Below are positions 16,719 to 25,629 of a stretch of 64,000 nt of DNA, piece after piece; positions within the stretch are counted from its first letter, which is position 1, and every line of letters begins with the position of its first letter. The notes beneath the pieces were generated by a model that worked only from the letters and a program-made list of their open reading frames with translations, was not told where the DNA came from and ran no database searches. The translations under genes were made by a program, and so were the position numbers. The DNA comes from Rhizobium sp. BK650 (GTDB lineage Bacteria; Pseudomonadota; Alphaproteobacteria; Rhizobiales; Rhizobiaceae): positions 309,015-373,014 of the forward strand of contig NZ_JACIBK010000006.1 of assembly GCF_014195325.1 (NCBI RefSeq), written 5' to 3'.

Positions 16719-18638
16719 TCAGAGCTTCGGCCACATCCTGACGATTGCGGCAAAGCGCAGCCAGTCCTTCCGCAGCGTCGGAGTCCAGGCAGCTTCTGCC
16801 ACTGCCGACAGCCGTGGGAAGACCAGCCGGTTGAAATAGGCTCGCGAAACAAAGTTCTCGCCCCAGATACACGCCTGGATGCCGCGCATCCGGTCTCTCA
16901 GCTCCGCGGGCAATTCGCCCTCCGCCTCGTAGGCATAGGTCTTTTCCGGAGGCGTGAAACCAGCCCAGCTGGCGCCGGGCTCCCCCCAGCCTTCCGCCTG
17001 CGCCATGTCAAGATAATAGGCCTGCCCCGGCGTCATGACGATATCATAACCCTCTGTCGCCAGTTCGATACCGACCTCCGGCTTCTCCCAGGCCATCAGC
17101 AGCGTGCCGTCGCGATCGACACCGCCGCCATGCGACACCTCGTTCCAGCCGGCAAGCTTCTTGCCGCGTTCGGCAAGCATGGATTTGATCCGCCGCATGA
17201 AATACGACTGGAGTTCGGCCGTGCCGGCAAGCTTCTCTTTCTGCATCAACGCCTTACAGGCCGGTGAAGCAAGCCAGGAACCGTGCGCCACTTCATCCCC
17301 GCCGATATGCAGATATTCGAAGGGAAAAAGCGCCGCCACCTCATCGAACACCTTGCCCAGGAATTCATAGGTGAAGTCGATCGCCGGATTGAGCGCATTG
17401 TTCGGATAGCCCTGCACCGAACGATAGCTGTCCGGCGCCTCCTGCCCGTCGACAAGCTGCGGCAGGGAGAGGAGCGCCGCCGCACTGTGTCCGGGAATAT
17501 CGATCTCCGGCAAGACATCGACATGAAGGGCTGCAGCATGTGCGACGATTCGTCGTGCGTCATCCTGCGTGTAATATCCCGAGCGGGGTTCTGCACCGTC
17601 ACCCAGCTGCGGCACCAGAACTTCATCCGGTCCGCGTTTTGCCCCGATGTCAGTCAGTTCCGGATAGGCTTTGATCTCCAACCGCCATGCCTCGTCATCG
17701 GTCAGATGCCAGTGGAAGATGTTGAGCTTGTTCCAGGCGAGGATATCGATCAGGCGTTCGATATCGGCGACCGGATAGAACTGGCGCGAAACATCGAGGT
17801 GACAGCCGCGCCACGCGTAACGGGGCTGATCGGCGATGTCGCCGAAAACCGGAAACTGAAAGATTTCCGCCTCCCGCCGAGCGCCATGCAGCAGCTGGGC
17901 AAGGCTGATCAGCCCGTAGAACCGTCCGGCCTCGTCGTCGGTGGCGAGAATGATCTCCTGTGACGTGAAGCGCAGCTCGTAAGCTGCCGGCATGATGGAG
18001 GATTCCACCTTGAAGTGGATTGGCCGCCCGCCCTGCACCGGCTGCAGCGTGAAAGGCATGTTATCGGCCGGAAAGAGCCGCTGGTAGAGTGCCAGCACCT
18101 TTGCCACGGCCTTGATGTCCTCGGGGCGCGAGCCGTCGGCCGGATAGAGCGCGACGGGTGGCACCTCGTCCGGCCGCATCGACAGGGAAAGTGGCCACGG
18201 CAGCAGCGAAAACGGCTCGATCACCTCGCCCCTCGGCAGCAGCTCCGGCAAATCGCCACGCTCTGCGCCATCGAGCATCAGATCGCCAAAGCTGACGGGA
18301 ACGTGCCGGCCATCGGCGAGCGTGAGGTATGCGGATTTGATTCCGGCCGTGACGTGCTTGGGGCCATTCGCCAGTCCTTCTACGGCAAACTGCCAGCAGC
18401 CGCCGGGCCTGAGCGTAAGCCCGTCGGGCGGAGAATATTCGTGAAGATTGGCAACACGCCGCTTGAGCACCGCACCCTCGGCGACATGCTCATCCGCTAC
18501 CCGGGTGAGCGAAGTATAGGTGAGTGTAAAACCGGTAAGCGGTTCGTCAGACAGGTTGAAGAGCGCGAAGCTGAAGCGTCCGAAGCTTCCTTCGACCGGG
18601 CGCCAGCTCGCTTCCAGATGGTAATTGGCCACAGTCAT
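16719..18638 (-). CDS. GH20 beta-N-acetylhexosaminidase
   Basis: The 639-residue protein has an N-terminal accessory beta domain (about 1-260) and a GH20 catalytic barrel. The HLTDDEAWR segment and the catalytic Asp448-Glu449 pair in HIGGDEV are intact. GH20 enzymes use substrate-assisted catalysis to release terminal GlcNAc or GalNAc. There is no signal peptide, so imported chito-oligosaccharides or glycan fragments would be the substrates. It lies tail to tail with the ROK kinase. The start at 18638 has GGAGGGAGG upstream. Confidence 0.9.
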   Translation of the reverse strand: MTVANYHLEASWRPVEGSFGRFSFALFNLSDEPLTGFTLTYTSLTRVADEHVAEGAVLKRRVANLHEYSPPDGLTLRPGGCWQFAVEGLANGPKHVTAGIKSAYLTLADGRHVPVSFGDLMLDGAERGDLPELLPRGEVIEPFSLLPWPLSLSMRPDEVPPVALYPADGSRPEDIKAVAKVLALYQRLFPADNMPFTLQPVQGGRPIHFKVESSIMPAAYELRFTSQEIILATDDEAGRFYGLISLAQLLHGARREAEIFQFPVFGDIADQPRYAWRGCHLDVSRQFYPVADIERLIDILAWNKLNIFHWHLTDDEAWRLEIKAYPELTDIGAKRGPDEVLVPQLGDGAEPRSGYYTQDDARRIVAHAAALHVDVLPEIDIPGHSAAALLSLPQLVDGQEAPDSYRSVQGYPNNALNPAIDFTYEFLGKVFDEVAALFPFEYLHIGGDEVAHGSWLASPACKALMQKEKLAGTAELQSYFMRRIKSMLAERGKKLAGWNEVSHGGGVDRDGTLLMAWEKPEVGIELATEGYDIVMTPGQAYYLDMAQAEGWGEPGASWAGFTPPEKTYAYEAEGELPAELRDRMRGIQACIWGENFVSRAYFNRLVFPRLSAVAEAAWTPTLRKDWLRFAAIVRMWPKL

Positions 18639-19042
18639 ATCCTCCCTCCGACGAATATAGGGCGATCTTTACTCGCGTTTAGCGCCATCGTCTCCTCGCG
18701 TGCTTTCGCGGCTTGACAATTTGCAGGCATTAAGGGAGATCGAGAAAATTCAATGTGAAGCGTGCCCGAGGGACCCTTTTCCAGAGCCCTTCACCGCCTG
18801 CGATGAAGCTGCCCTTCCATCCGGGAAATGCTCGTGCAGAGTTTTTCCGAAGATCCGCATGGCGATCTTCACCACGCCAGTGCCAGAAGACATCGAACCA
18901 ACGGCGACATGGCGCTGGTGCGCAAGAGCTCCGACGGTAGCATCCTGCGCACGATGACGCGCGACCGCGCAGTCTGGGAGAGACACTCTGCTACTGCCGC
19001 AAGCACGAAGCCGATCGCTTGAAGCGAAGGATGAGCGGAAAC
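18639..19042. other. Intergenic region between hexosaminidase and RND operon
   Basis: This roughly 400-nt stretch has short overlapping reading frames on both strands, but none has a ribosome-binding site, sensible composition or recognisable similarity. It may hold a decayed gene. The hexosaminidase promoter must lie near 18640-18720. Confidence 0.4.
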
Positions 19043-19071
19043 AAAAAATGGCGCGGCCTCGACCGCGCCAT
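19043..19071 (-). terminator. Rho-independent terminator of the RND efflux operon
   Basis: The minus strand reads ATGGCGCGG, a 6-nt loop and CCGCGCCAT (9-bp perfect stem, 19048-19071) followed by TTTTT. It begins 4 nt after the RND pump stop codon. Confidence 0.8.
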
Positions 19072-19074
19072 GTC

Positions 19075-22000
19075 TCATTCGGCTGCCAATGCCGGCGGAT
19101 GATGGATATCGCCATCCGCCTCTTCCTGGTTGGCATTGGCATATTCGTTATTCCTCGTTTTTTTCGGCTCGCGGCCAAAGAACAGAGCATAACCGGCCGG
19201 CAGCACGAGGATGGTCAGCACGGTGGCAACCAGAATACCGCCCATCATGGCGTAGGCGAGTGGGCCCCAGAAAACGCCGCGCGAGATCGGGATCAGAGCC
19301 AGCACGGCCGTCAACGCCGTCAGCATGATCGGCCGGAAGCGGCGTACCGCTGCACCGACGATCGCCTCCTGCCGGTGCATGCCGGCCTTGATATCCTGGT
19401 CGATCTGGTCGACGAGGATGATCGAGTTGCGGATGATGATGCCGAGCAGCGCAATGACGCCGAGGATCGCCACGAAGCCGAAAGGCGCGCCGCTGATCAG
19501 CAGGGCGGAGGCCGCACCGATGATGCCGAGCGGACCGGTGGCGAAGACCAGCATTGCCTTGCCGAAGTGCTGCAACTGGGCCATCAGCAGGATCATGATG
19601 ACGACGAGCATGATCGGCGCCTTGGCAGCGATCGATGCCTGGCTTTCAGCCGAATCCTCGGCACCGCCCTGGATCTCGATCTTGTAGCCAGCCGGCAGGC
19701 TGTCGCGCAGGTCCTTCATGTCATTGTAGAGTTTGGTCACTACGTCGTTCGACTGGACACCGTCAGGCAGTGTCGCGCGGACACTGATCGTCGGCAGGCG
19801 GTCACGTCGCCATTCGACGCCCTGCTCCATTGATGGCACGACCTTGGCGATCTGCGAGACCGGCACGAAGCCCCCGAAATCCGTCGGCACATAGACCGAG
19901 TTGACGGCAGAGAGCAGCGAACGGTTGGCGTCCGGCTCACGAGCGACGATCGAAACCGTCTCCTCGCCATCGCGGAAATCGTCGAGCGGCGCGCCGGACA
20001 TGGCGGTCTGCAGCATCTGGCGGACGCGCTGCGAGGTGACGCCGAGGGCACGGGCACGATCCTGGTCGATGACCAGCTTCATGGCCGGCACCGGCTCAAG
20101 CCAGTCGTCGTGGATAGCGCCGAGCATCGGATCCCTGGTAAAGCGCTCCTTCACCTGATCGGCAATCTTGCGCACTTCCGCACGGTCCGGACCCATCACG
20201 CGCATCTGCACCGGCCAGCCCGTCGGCGGGCCGAGGAAGAGGCGATCGACCTTGCCGCGGATAGACGGGAAATCTTCCGCAAGGATCGTCCGGAGCTTGA
20301 TGATCAGCCGCTCGCGGGCCGGCTCGTCATTGGCCATGATCAGCAGCTGCGCATAGTTCGGGTTGCGAAGCTGCTGGTCGAGCGGCAGGAAGAAGCGCGG
20401 CGCGCCTTCGCCGATATAGGTGGCGATGAACCTCTTATCCGGATCGTCCATCATCCTGGCTTCCAGCGCCTTTGCCTGGACTTCCACTTCCTTGATGCTG
20501 GTCCCCTCGGGCAGCCAGAGATCCACGAGGATTTCAGGACGCGAAGACTGAGGGAAGAAGTTCTGTGGGATGAACTGGAAGCTCCAGAGGCTCGCTACGA
20601 ACGTGCCGAGCGTTAGCGCAAGCACGATGACGCGATGGCGCACCGCCCAGGCGACCGTATGGCGCAGACCGCGGTAGAAGCGCGTATCGAACACGTCATG
20701 ATGCTCGCCCGCATGCTTGCGCTGCTTCAGGATCATGTAGCCGAGCCACGGCGTGAAATAGACCGCCACGAACCATGAGGTCGCCAGCGCGATACCAACC
20801 ACATAGAAGAGCGTACGGACATATTCGCCGGCCGTCGATGCAGCAAAGCCGACCGGGATGAAGCCCGCCGTGGTGATCAGCGTACCCGTCAGCATCGGGA
20901 AAGCGGTCGAGGAATAGGCAAAGCTCGCCGCATCGATCTTGACGAGGCCTTCTTCGAGCTTTCGCTCCATCATTTCCACGACGATCATCGCATCGTCGAC
21001 GAGCAGGCCGAGCGCGATGATGAGTGCGCCGAGCGAAATGCGCTGCAGATCGATGCCGAGCTCGTACATGATGGCGAAGGTCGCAGCCAGAACCAGCGGA
21101 ATGGCAATGGCGATGACAAGACCCGAGCGCCAGCCGATCGACACGAACGAGACGACGAGCACGATGGCAAGGGCTTCGCCCAGTGCATGCATGAATTCGC
21201 TGACCGCATCGGTCACGACGTCGGGCTGGTTGGAGATCTGGTCGACGGCGACGCCATAAAGCAACGAATCCTCGAAGCGCTTGTAGGTCGCTTCCACATC
21301 CTTGCCGACATCGGTGACCTTGAAGCCCTTGGCCATGACGACACCGACCTGCACGCTTTCGTGACCGTTAAAACGGTATTTGCGCTGGTAGGGGTCTTCG
21401 AGGCCGGAGGTGACGGTGGCGATATCACCGAGGCGCGTCACCTGACTGCCGGATCGCAGGCGCAGCTCGCGGATATCCTCCACCTTGTGCACATTGCCTT
21501 CGACGGAGATGCGTACTGAGCGCAGACCTGTATCGACATTGCCCGCCGGATCGACGGCATTCTGTCCCTTGATGGCGTTCTGCAGGTCAGGGATTGTCAG
21601 ACCGCGTTCGGCGAGCGCCTTCGAGGAGACGTCTATATAGATCTTTTCCGGCTGGTCGCCGATGATGACGGCCTTTTCGACACCCGGCGTCGTCAACAGC
21701 ATGTCGCGCGCCTGGATCGCGAATTTCTTCAGTTCCGGATAGGAATAGCCATCGCCGCTGATTGAATGCAACGTGATGAACGTGTCGCCGAATTCATCGT
21801 TGAAATAGGGGCCAAGCAGGCCTTGCGGCAGATCGCTGTTGATGTCGCCGACCTTCTTGCGCACCTGATAGAAGGCGTCCGCTACCTGGGCGCTATTCGT
21901 ATCGCCTTTCACCTGCACGGTGATGATCGTGCTGCCGGCACGCGTATAGGATTTCACCCAGTCGAGATGCGGGGTCTCCTGCAGCTTGCGCTCGATCTTG

Positions 22001-22224
22001 TTGGTGACCTGGTCTTCCATGTCCTGCAGCGAAGCGCCTGGCCAGATCGCCTGGACGACCATAACGCGGAAGGTGAAATCCGGGTCTTCCTTCTGACCCA
22101 TACGGGTCAGGCCGAGCACGCCGGTAATCAGGATCAGCCCGAAAAGGAACCGCGCGATGCTTGGATGGCCAATCGCCCAGCGTGAAAGATTGAAGGGGCG
22201 CTTTTCAGTGGTGGTGGCGTTCAT
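19075..22224 (-). CDS. RND-family efflux pump, inner-membrane permease
   Basis: The 1049-residue protein has the AcrB-like layout: TM1 near residues 20-40, two large periplasmic loops, and TM clusters near 335-560 and 860-1030, with the proton-relay region GLLVDDAMIVVE in TM4. It belongs to the HAE-like drug/solvent group rather than heavy-metal CusA, judging from the motif set. It follows its adaptor by 25 nt. No outer-membrane factor is encoded here, so a TolC from elsewhere would complete the tripartite pump. The substrate is unknown. Confidence 0.9.
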   Translation of the reverse strand: MNATTTEKRPFNLSRWAIGHPSIARFLFGLILITGVLGLTRMGQKEDPDFTFRVMVVQAIWPGASLQDMEDQVTNKIERKLQETPHLDWVKSYTRAGSTIITVQVKGDTNSAQVADAFYQVRKKVGDINSDLPQGLLGPYFNDEFGDTFITLHSISGDGYSYPELKKFAIQARDMLLTTPGVEKAVIIGDQPEKIYIDVSSKALAERGLTIPDLQNAIKGQNAVDPAGNVDTGLRSVRISVEGNVHKVEDIRELRLRSGSQVTRLGDIATVTSGLEDPYQRKYRFNGHESVQVGVVMAKGFKVTDVGKDVEATYKRFEDSLLYGVAVDQISNQPDVVTDAVSEFMHALGEALAIVLVVSFVSIGWRSGLVIAIAIPLVLAATFAIMYELGIDLQRISLGALIIALGLLVDDAMIVVEMMERKLEEGLVKIDAASFAYSSTAFPMLTGTLITTAGFIPVGFAASTAGEYVRTLFYVVGIALATSWFVAVYFTPWLGYMILKQRKHAGEHHDVFDTRFYRGLRHTVAWAVRHRVIVLALTLGTFVASLWSFQFIPQNFFPQSSRPEILVDLWLPEGTSIKEVEVQAKALEARMMDDPDKRFIATYIGEGAPRFFLPLDQQLRNPNYAQLLIMANDEPARERLIIKLRTILAEDFPSIRGKVDRLFLGPPTGWPVQMRVMGPDRAEVRKIADQVKERFTRDPMLGAIHDDWLEPVPAMKLVIDQDRARALGVTSQRVRQMLQTAMSGAPLDDFRDGEETVSIVAREPDANRSLLSAVNSVYVPTDFGGFVPVSQIAKVVPSMEQGVEWRRDRLPTISVRATLPDGVQSNDVVTKLYNDMKDLRDSLPAGYKIEIQGGAEDSAESQASIAAKAPIMLVVIMILLMAQLQHFGKAMLVFATGPLGIIGAASALLISGAPFGFVAILGVIALLGIIIRNSIILVDQIDQDIKAGMHRQEAIVGAAVRRFRPIMLTALTAVLALIPISRGVFWGPLAYAMMGGILVATVLTILVLPAGYALFFGREPKKTRNNEYANANQEEADGDIHHPPALAAE

Positions 22225-22249
22225 GATCCGGGTCCCTCTTCCTATTCTG

Positions 22250-23389
22250 TCAGCGGACGGTTGCGTCCGTGTCGGCGGCGGCCGATTGCTGGTCGGGAAG
22301 CTTGACCTTTAGGTTTTCGCTCATGAATTGAGTGCCGGCGGCGACGACGAGGTCGCCGCTGTCGAGGCCCTTGGCGATACGTACGCCATCGCCGGTGAAA
22401 TCGGCGACCTCGATGCCTCTGACGTGAACGGTCTCCGTGCTGCGGTCAACGGTCCAGACGACTTGCTTGCCGTCCTTCTGCGCCAATGCGCTGAGCGGAA
22501 TGGAGGCATAGGTATCGCTATTGCCGACAGCGGCTTCGATCGTTGCCGTCATGCCAAGCAGCACACGCGGATCGTTGGGCAGGCTGACGCGCACCGCAAA
22601 AGTACGGGACTGCTGGTCGGCGCTGCCGGAAACTTCCCGAACCGTGCCGTCGAGCACCAGCTTGCTGTCGGCCCAGAAGCCGGCCTTCACGGTCTTGCCC
22701 GGCTTGAACTGGGCGATATCGTTTTCCGGCACGGCGATCTGCACTTCCTTCTCGCCGTCGACAGCGACGGTGACGACAGGCGTTCCCGATCCCACGACCT
22801 GACCGACATCGGCATTGATGGTGGTCACGATGCCATTGTGATCAGCCTTGAGCTCCGTATAGCTCACCTGATTCTTCGCCTGATCGAGAGCGGAAGCTGC
22901 AGCGTCGCGAGCCGAAATCGCCTGATCACGACTAAGAGACGCCTGCTCGACCTGCGATTTCGGCGCGATATTCTTGTCGAAGAGCTGTTCGGCGCGACGG
23001 TTGGCGATATCAGCAGTTTCGACCGCCTTTTCGGCGGCGGCGAGATTGGCTTCGGCAGTCTTCACCGCGAGCTGGTAATCGGTGGAATCCATCCGGGCGA
23101 GGATATCGCCAGGCTTCACCCGCTCGCCGATATCGACGAGACGCTCGGTAATCTTGCCATTGACCCGGAAGCCGAGGTTCATTTCCGTGCGTGCTCGCAC
23201 CGAGCCGGAATAATTGAGCGTGCGGGTATCACCGGCCTTGGCGATCTCGACCACCTTCACCGGACGGATGACTTGCTTGACCTCTGCCTTTTCTTCCGTG
23301 CACCCGGCGACGCCGAGCCCGATCGCGCTGACGAGCGCGAGGCTCATGACGGACGGCATACGGTTGCTGAAGGTCTTGAGCGAAAACAT
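22250..23389 (-). CDS. RND efflux periplasmic adaptor (membrane fusion lipoprotein)
   Basis: This 379-residue protein has a lipoprotein signal with lipobox LGVAGC (Cys30). A biotinyl-lipoyl-like domain (GSVRARTEMNLGFRVNGKI...), an alpha-helical hairpin (about 100-175) and a beta-barrel domain follow. It bridges the inner-membrane pump and the outer-membrane channel. It lies between tetR and the pump gene, all on the minus strand, in a likely single transcript. Confidence 0.9.
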   Translation of the reverse strand: MFSLKTFSNRMPSVMSLALVSAIGLGVAGCTEEKAEVKQVIRPVKVVEIAKAGDTRTLNYSGSVRARTEMNLGFRVNGKITERLVDIGERVKPGDILARMDSTDYQLAVKTAEANLAAAEKAVETADIANRRAEQLFDKNIAPKSQVEQASLSRDQAISARDAAASALDQAKNQVSYTELKADHNGIVTTINADVGQVVGSGTPVVTVAVDGEKEVQIAVPENDIAQFKPGKTVKAGFWADSKLVLDGTVREVSGSADQQSRTFAVRVSLPNDPRVLLGMTATIEAAVGNSDTYASIPLSALAQKDGKQVVWTVDRSTETVHVRGIEVADFTGDGVRIAKGLDSGDLVVAAGTQFMSENLKVKLPDQQSAAADTDATVR

Positions 23390-23438
23390 CTTTCGCGCTC
23401 CTGATTATCTAGGGTTTCTCGAACGGCGCTGGCCGCAC

Positions 23439-24047
23439 TTATTTTCTGAGTGCCCTGATCGCGAATTCGATCAGTTCGTCGACGGCTGCCCGGTTCGTCT
23501 TGGCAAGACATTGGGCTACCATCTGCGGATGGCAGAGATTGATGGTCGCCGCCCCAAAGCAGCGGGAGGCGACCTCGGGATCCTGTTCGGCGAATTCACC
23601 GGCAGCGATGCCTTCGCGGATGACATCGGCAAGCAATGCGTGAATGGAGTCGATGTGCCTCTCGATGACGTGCCAGTCGCGTTCGATCGCGACGACCACC
23701 ATCTCATGCACCTTCTGCTGGTCGAGCATGGTATCGAGCGTCAGCTGGTACTGGCTGCGGACGTACTGGCGCAGCCGGTCCGAAGCGCTGATCTTTTGAT
23801 GGCAGATGTTGGATGCAAGCTGATAGGCGGCTGCCAGCATCCGGCCGCAGATCGCCTGGTGGATTTCGACCTTGGAGGCGAAGAAGCGGTAGATATTGGC
23901 AGGCGACATGCCGAGTTCGCGGGCAACATCCGCGACTGTGGTCTTGGCATATCCATAGTGACGGAAGAGCCGCTCGGCCGCATCGAGGATACGGGTGATA
24001 TTTTCCTGCCGTGTGACGTCCAGCGTATTTTCCGCGATGTCATTCAT
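23439..24047 (-). CDS. TetR-family transcriptional regulator of the efflux operon
   Basis: The 202-residue protein has an N-terminal TetR HTH (about residues 15-60, TTVADVARELGMSPANIYRFF) and a C-terminal ligand-binding helical domain with the TetR_C-type layout of efflux regulators. It is the first gene of the tetR-adaptor-pump unit. A 17-bp-arm palindrome directly upstream (24059-24108) is a probable autoregulatory operator controlling the whole operon. Confidence 0.85.
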   Translation of the reverse strand: MNDIAENTLDVTRQENITRILDAAERLFRHYGYAKTTVADVARELGMSPANIYRFFASKVEIHQAICGRMLAAAYQLASNICHQKISASDRLRQYVRSQYQLTLDTMLDQQKVHEMVVVAIERDWHVIERHIDSIHALLADVIREGIAAGEFAEQDPEVASRCFGAATINLCHPQMVAQCLAKTNRAAVDELIEFAIRALRK

Positions 24048-24058
24048 GGTTTCAGGCC

Positions 24059-24108
24059 TGATATTTTACGACTGACGAATTTCGATTTTCATCAGTCGTA
24101 AAATATCA
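24059..24108. promoter_or_regulatory. Long palindrome upstream of tetR, probable TetR operator
   Basis: TGATATTTTACGACTGA (24059-24075) and its exact reverse complement (24092-24108) flank a 16-bp centre, 11 bp upstream of the tetR start at 24047. Each arm is long enough to be one TetR dimer site or to pair with the other arm. AT-rich segments inside would hold the promoter. Confidence 0.6.
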
Positions 24109-24140
24109 TTGTTCATTTGTCAACGATTTTACGCCGCAAA

Positions 24141-24173
24141 TAGAAAGTGCCGCAGCCCGGAAGACTGCGGCAC
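24141..24173 (-). terminator. Terminator-like hairpin downstream of the OsmC gene
   Basis: GTGCCGCAG (24147-24155) and CTGCGGCAC (24165-24173) form a perfect 9-bp stem with a 9-nt loop. On the minus strand it is followed by TTTCTATTT. It begins 24 nt after the OsmC stop. Confidence 0.65.
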
Positions 24174-24197
24174 CAGGACGAAAACAGGTTGGAAGAA

Positions 24198-24629
24198 TCA
24201 GGCGAGCTTGACGTCGAGCGTGATCGGAACGGCTGAAAGAGCCTTGGAGACCGGGCAGCCGGCCTTTGCCTTGCCGGCGAGCTCTTCGAACTTTGCCTGG
24301 TCGGCGCCCGGAATGCTGCCTGTCAGCGACAGATGGATGGCAGTGATGGCAAAACCGCCCTCGACGCTTTCAAGCGTCACCTTGGCGGAGGTTTCCATAT
24401 GATCAGCCTTGAGGCCGGCTTCACCAAGGATCAGCGACAGCGCCATGGTAAAGCAACCGGCATGCGCAGCACCGATAAGCTCTTCCGGGTTGGTGCCGGG
24501 GATGCCTTCGAAGCGGCTTGCAAAGCCGTAGGGATAGTTATTCAGCGCGCCGCTCTGGGTCGAGATCTGACCCTTGCCGTCCTTGAGACCGCCCGACCAT
24601 TGGGCTGAACCTGTGCGATTGATCTGCAT
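24198..24629 (-). CDS. osmC: OsmC/Ohr-family peroxidase (OsmC subgroup)
   Basis: The 143-residue protein has the OsmC fold with the two redox cysteines, in the GAAHAGCFTMAL helix and in KAKAGCPVSKAL. OsmC enzymes reduce organic hydroperoxides using lipoyl-dependent thiols. The ATG at 24629 has AGGAGG at the right distance; an in-frame start at 24737 lies outside the conserved domain. It is divergent from the GntR regulator. Confidence 0.9.
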   Translation of the reverse strand: MQINRTGSAQWSGGLKDGKGQISTQSGALNNYPYGFASRFEGIPGTNPEELIGAAHAGCFTMALSLILGEAGLKADHMETSAKVTLESVEGGFAITAIHLSLTGSIPGADQAKFEELAGKAKAGCPVSKALSAVPITLDVKLA

Positions 24630-24750
24630 GCCGTCCTCCTGTTTCGATTGATTTTCGAAGCGCAGCAGCGCTCCACCGCGAAGGACATCCCGCCCTTCCG
24701 ACCGGCAATATAGTCCTCTATCCGCGGAAGACGACATCAGATTGAACGAA

Positions 24751-24787
24751 AATCATCATACAAGAGAATTGATAATGTATGATGATT
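24751..24787. promoter_or_regulatory. Perfect 11-bp-arm inverted repeat at the start of the GntR gene
   Basis: AATCATCATAC (24751-24761) and GTATGATGATT (24777-24787) are exact reverse complements with a 15-bp spacer. The right arm overlaps the first codons if translation starts at 24775; it would be in the leader if translation starts at 24820. Probable autoregulatory GntR/FadR-type operator. Confidence 0.5.
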
Positions 24788-25560
24788 ATTTTAAAAAGGT
24801 GGCCCCGAGGAGCCCTCCGATGCTGCCTGCAGCAAGACGCGACGAGAAAAGCACGGCGCCCGAGCGCCGCCCGCGCGTCCGCCGTAACGTCACGGCGGCG
24901 ATTGCCGAAGATATCTGCGCCAACCGCTATGCTGCCGGCACGCTGCTACCGCGCGAAAACGACCTCTGCGATCTCCATGGTGTCAGCCGCACCGTGATCC
25001 GCGAATCTCTGAAGGTGCTGGAATCCAAAGGACTCGTACGAGGCAAGCCACGCATCGGCACCACAGTCTGCGATAAGGACGAGTGGAATATTCTCGATCA
25101 GGATGTGCTGGAATGGATGGGGCCGCATTTTGGCAATTTCGACCTGTTGGCAAGCATCCTGGAAGCCCGCCGCACCATCGAGCCGGCTGCCGCCGAATAT
25201 GCCGCAAGCCGCGCAACCACCCAGGAGATCGCCGATCTGGAGGAAGCCTGGCGGCGCATGCAATCGGCAAACGACGATCCCGAAGCCTTCACCGAGGCGG
25301 ATCTGCTTTTCCATACCGTGCTGCTGCGCGCGAGCCATAATCAGGTCTTCCGCCGCCTCTCGAGCGCCATCCATGCCGCCCTGAAATTCGCGCTTCATGC
25401 GTCCAACCTGGCCGTGCCGGATCATCGGGAGGCGATCGCCCTGCATGGCAAGGTGGTGGAGGCGCTGCGCCTGCGCGACGCGTCGGAAGCGCGCGATTGC
25501 ACCAACCGGATTCTTGATCTCGCCGGACGCGACCTCACCGTCGCCGGCCGGACCAAATAA
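24775..25560 (+). CDS. GntR/FadR-family regulator, probably of galactonate catabolism
   Basis: The 261-residue form has a winged HTH (about 40-105, PRENDLCDLHGVSRTVIRESLKVLESKGLVRG) and a C-terminal FCD ligand-binding domain with metal-ligand-type histidines and aspartates. It precedes a galactonate-type dehydratase by 70 nt in the same direction, the usual DgoR arrangement. Start choice is open: ATG at 24775 or ATG at 24820, where GAGGAG lies 7 nt upstream. The gene would respond to a sugar acid. Confidence 0.85.
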   Translation: MYDDYFKKVAPRSPPMLPAARRDEKSTAPERRPRVRRNVTAAIAEDICANRYAAGTLLPRENDLCDLHGVSRTVIRESLKVLESKGLVRGKPRIGTTVCDKDEWNILDQDVLEWMGPHFGNFDLLASILEARRTIEPAAAEYAASRATTQEIADLEEAWRRMQSANDDPEAFTEADLLFHTVLLRASHNQVFRRLSSAIHAALKFALHASNLAVPDHREAIALHGKVVEALRLRDASEARDCTNRILDLAGRDLTVAGRTK

Positions 25561-25629
25561 CCGAATTCAGAACACTGTCGGCGGCTTCGTTCGCCGATGG
25601 AACACGAAGCGAAACGAAAGCAGACGTCC

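Noticed and set aside
18750..19190. 146-residue minus-strand frame in the hexosaminidase-RND gap
   Set aside because: It overlaps the terminator and the RND coding end in another frame; the composition is that of a chance GC-rich frame.
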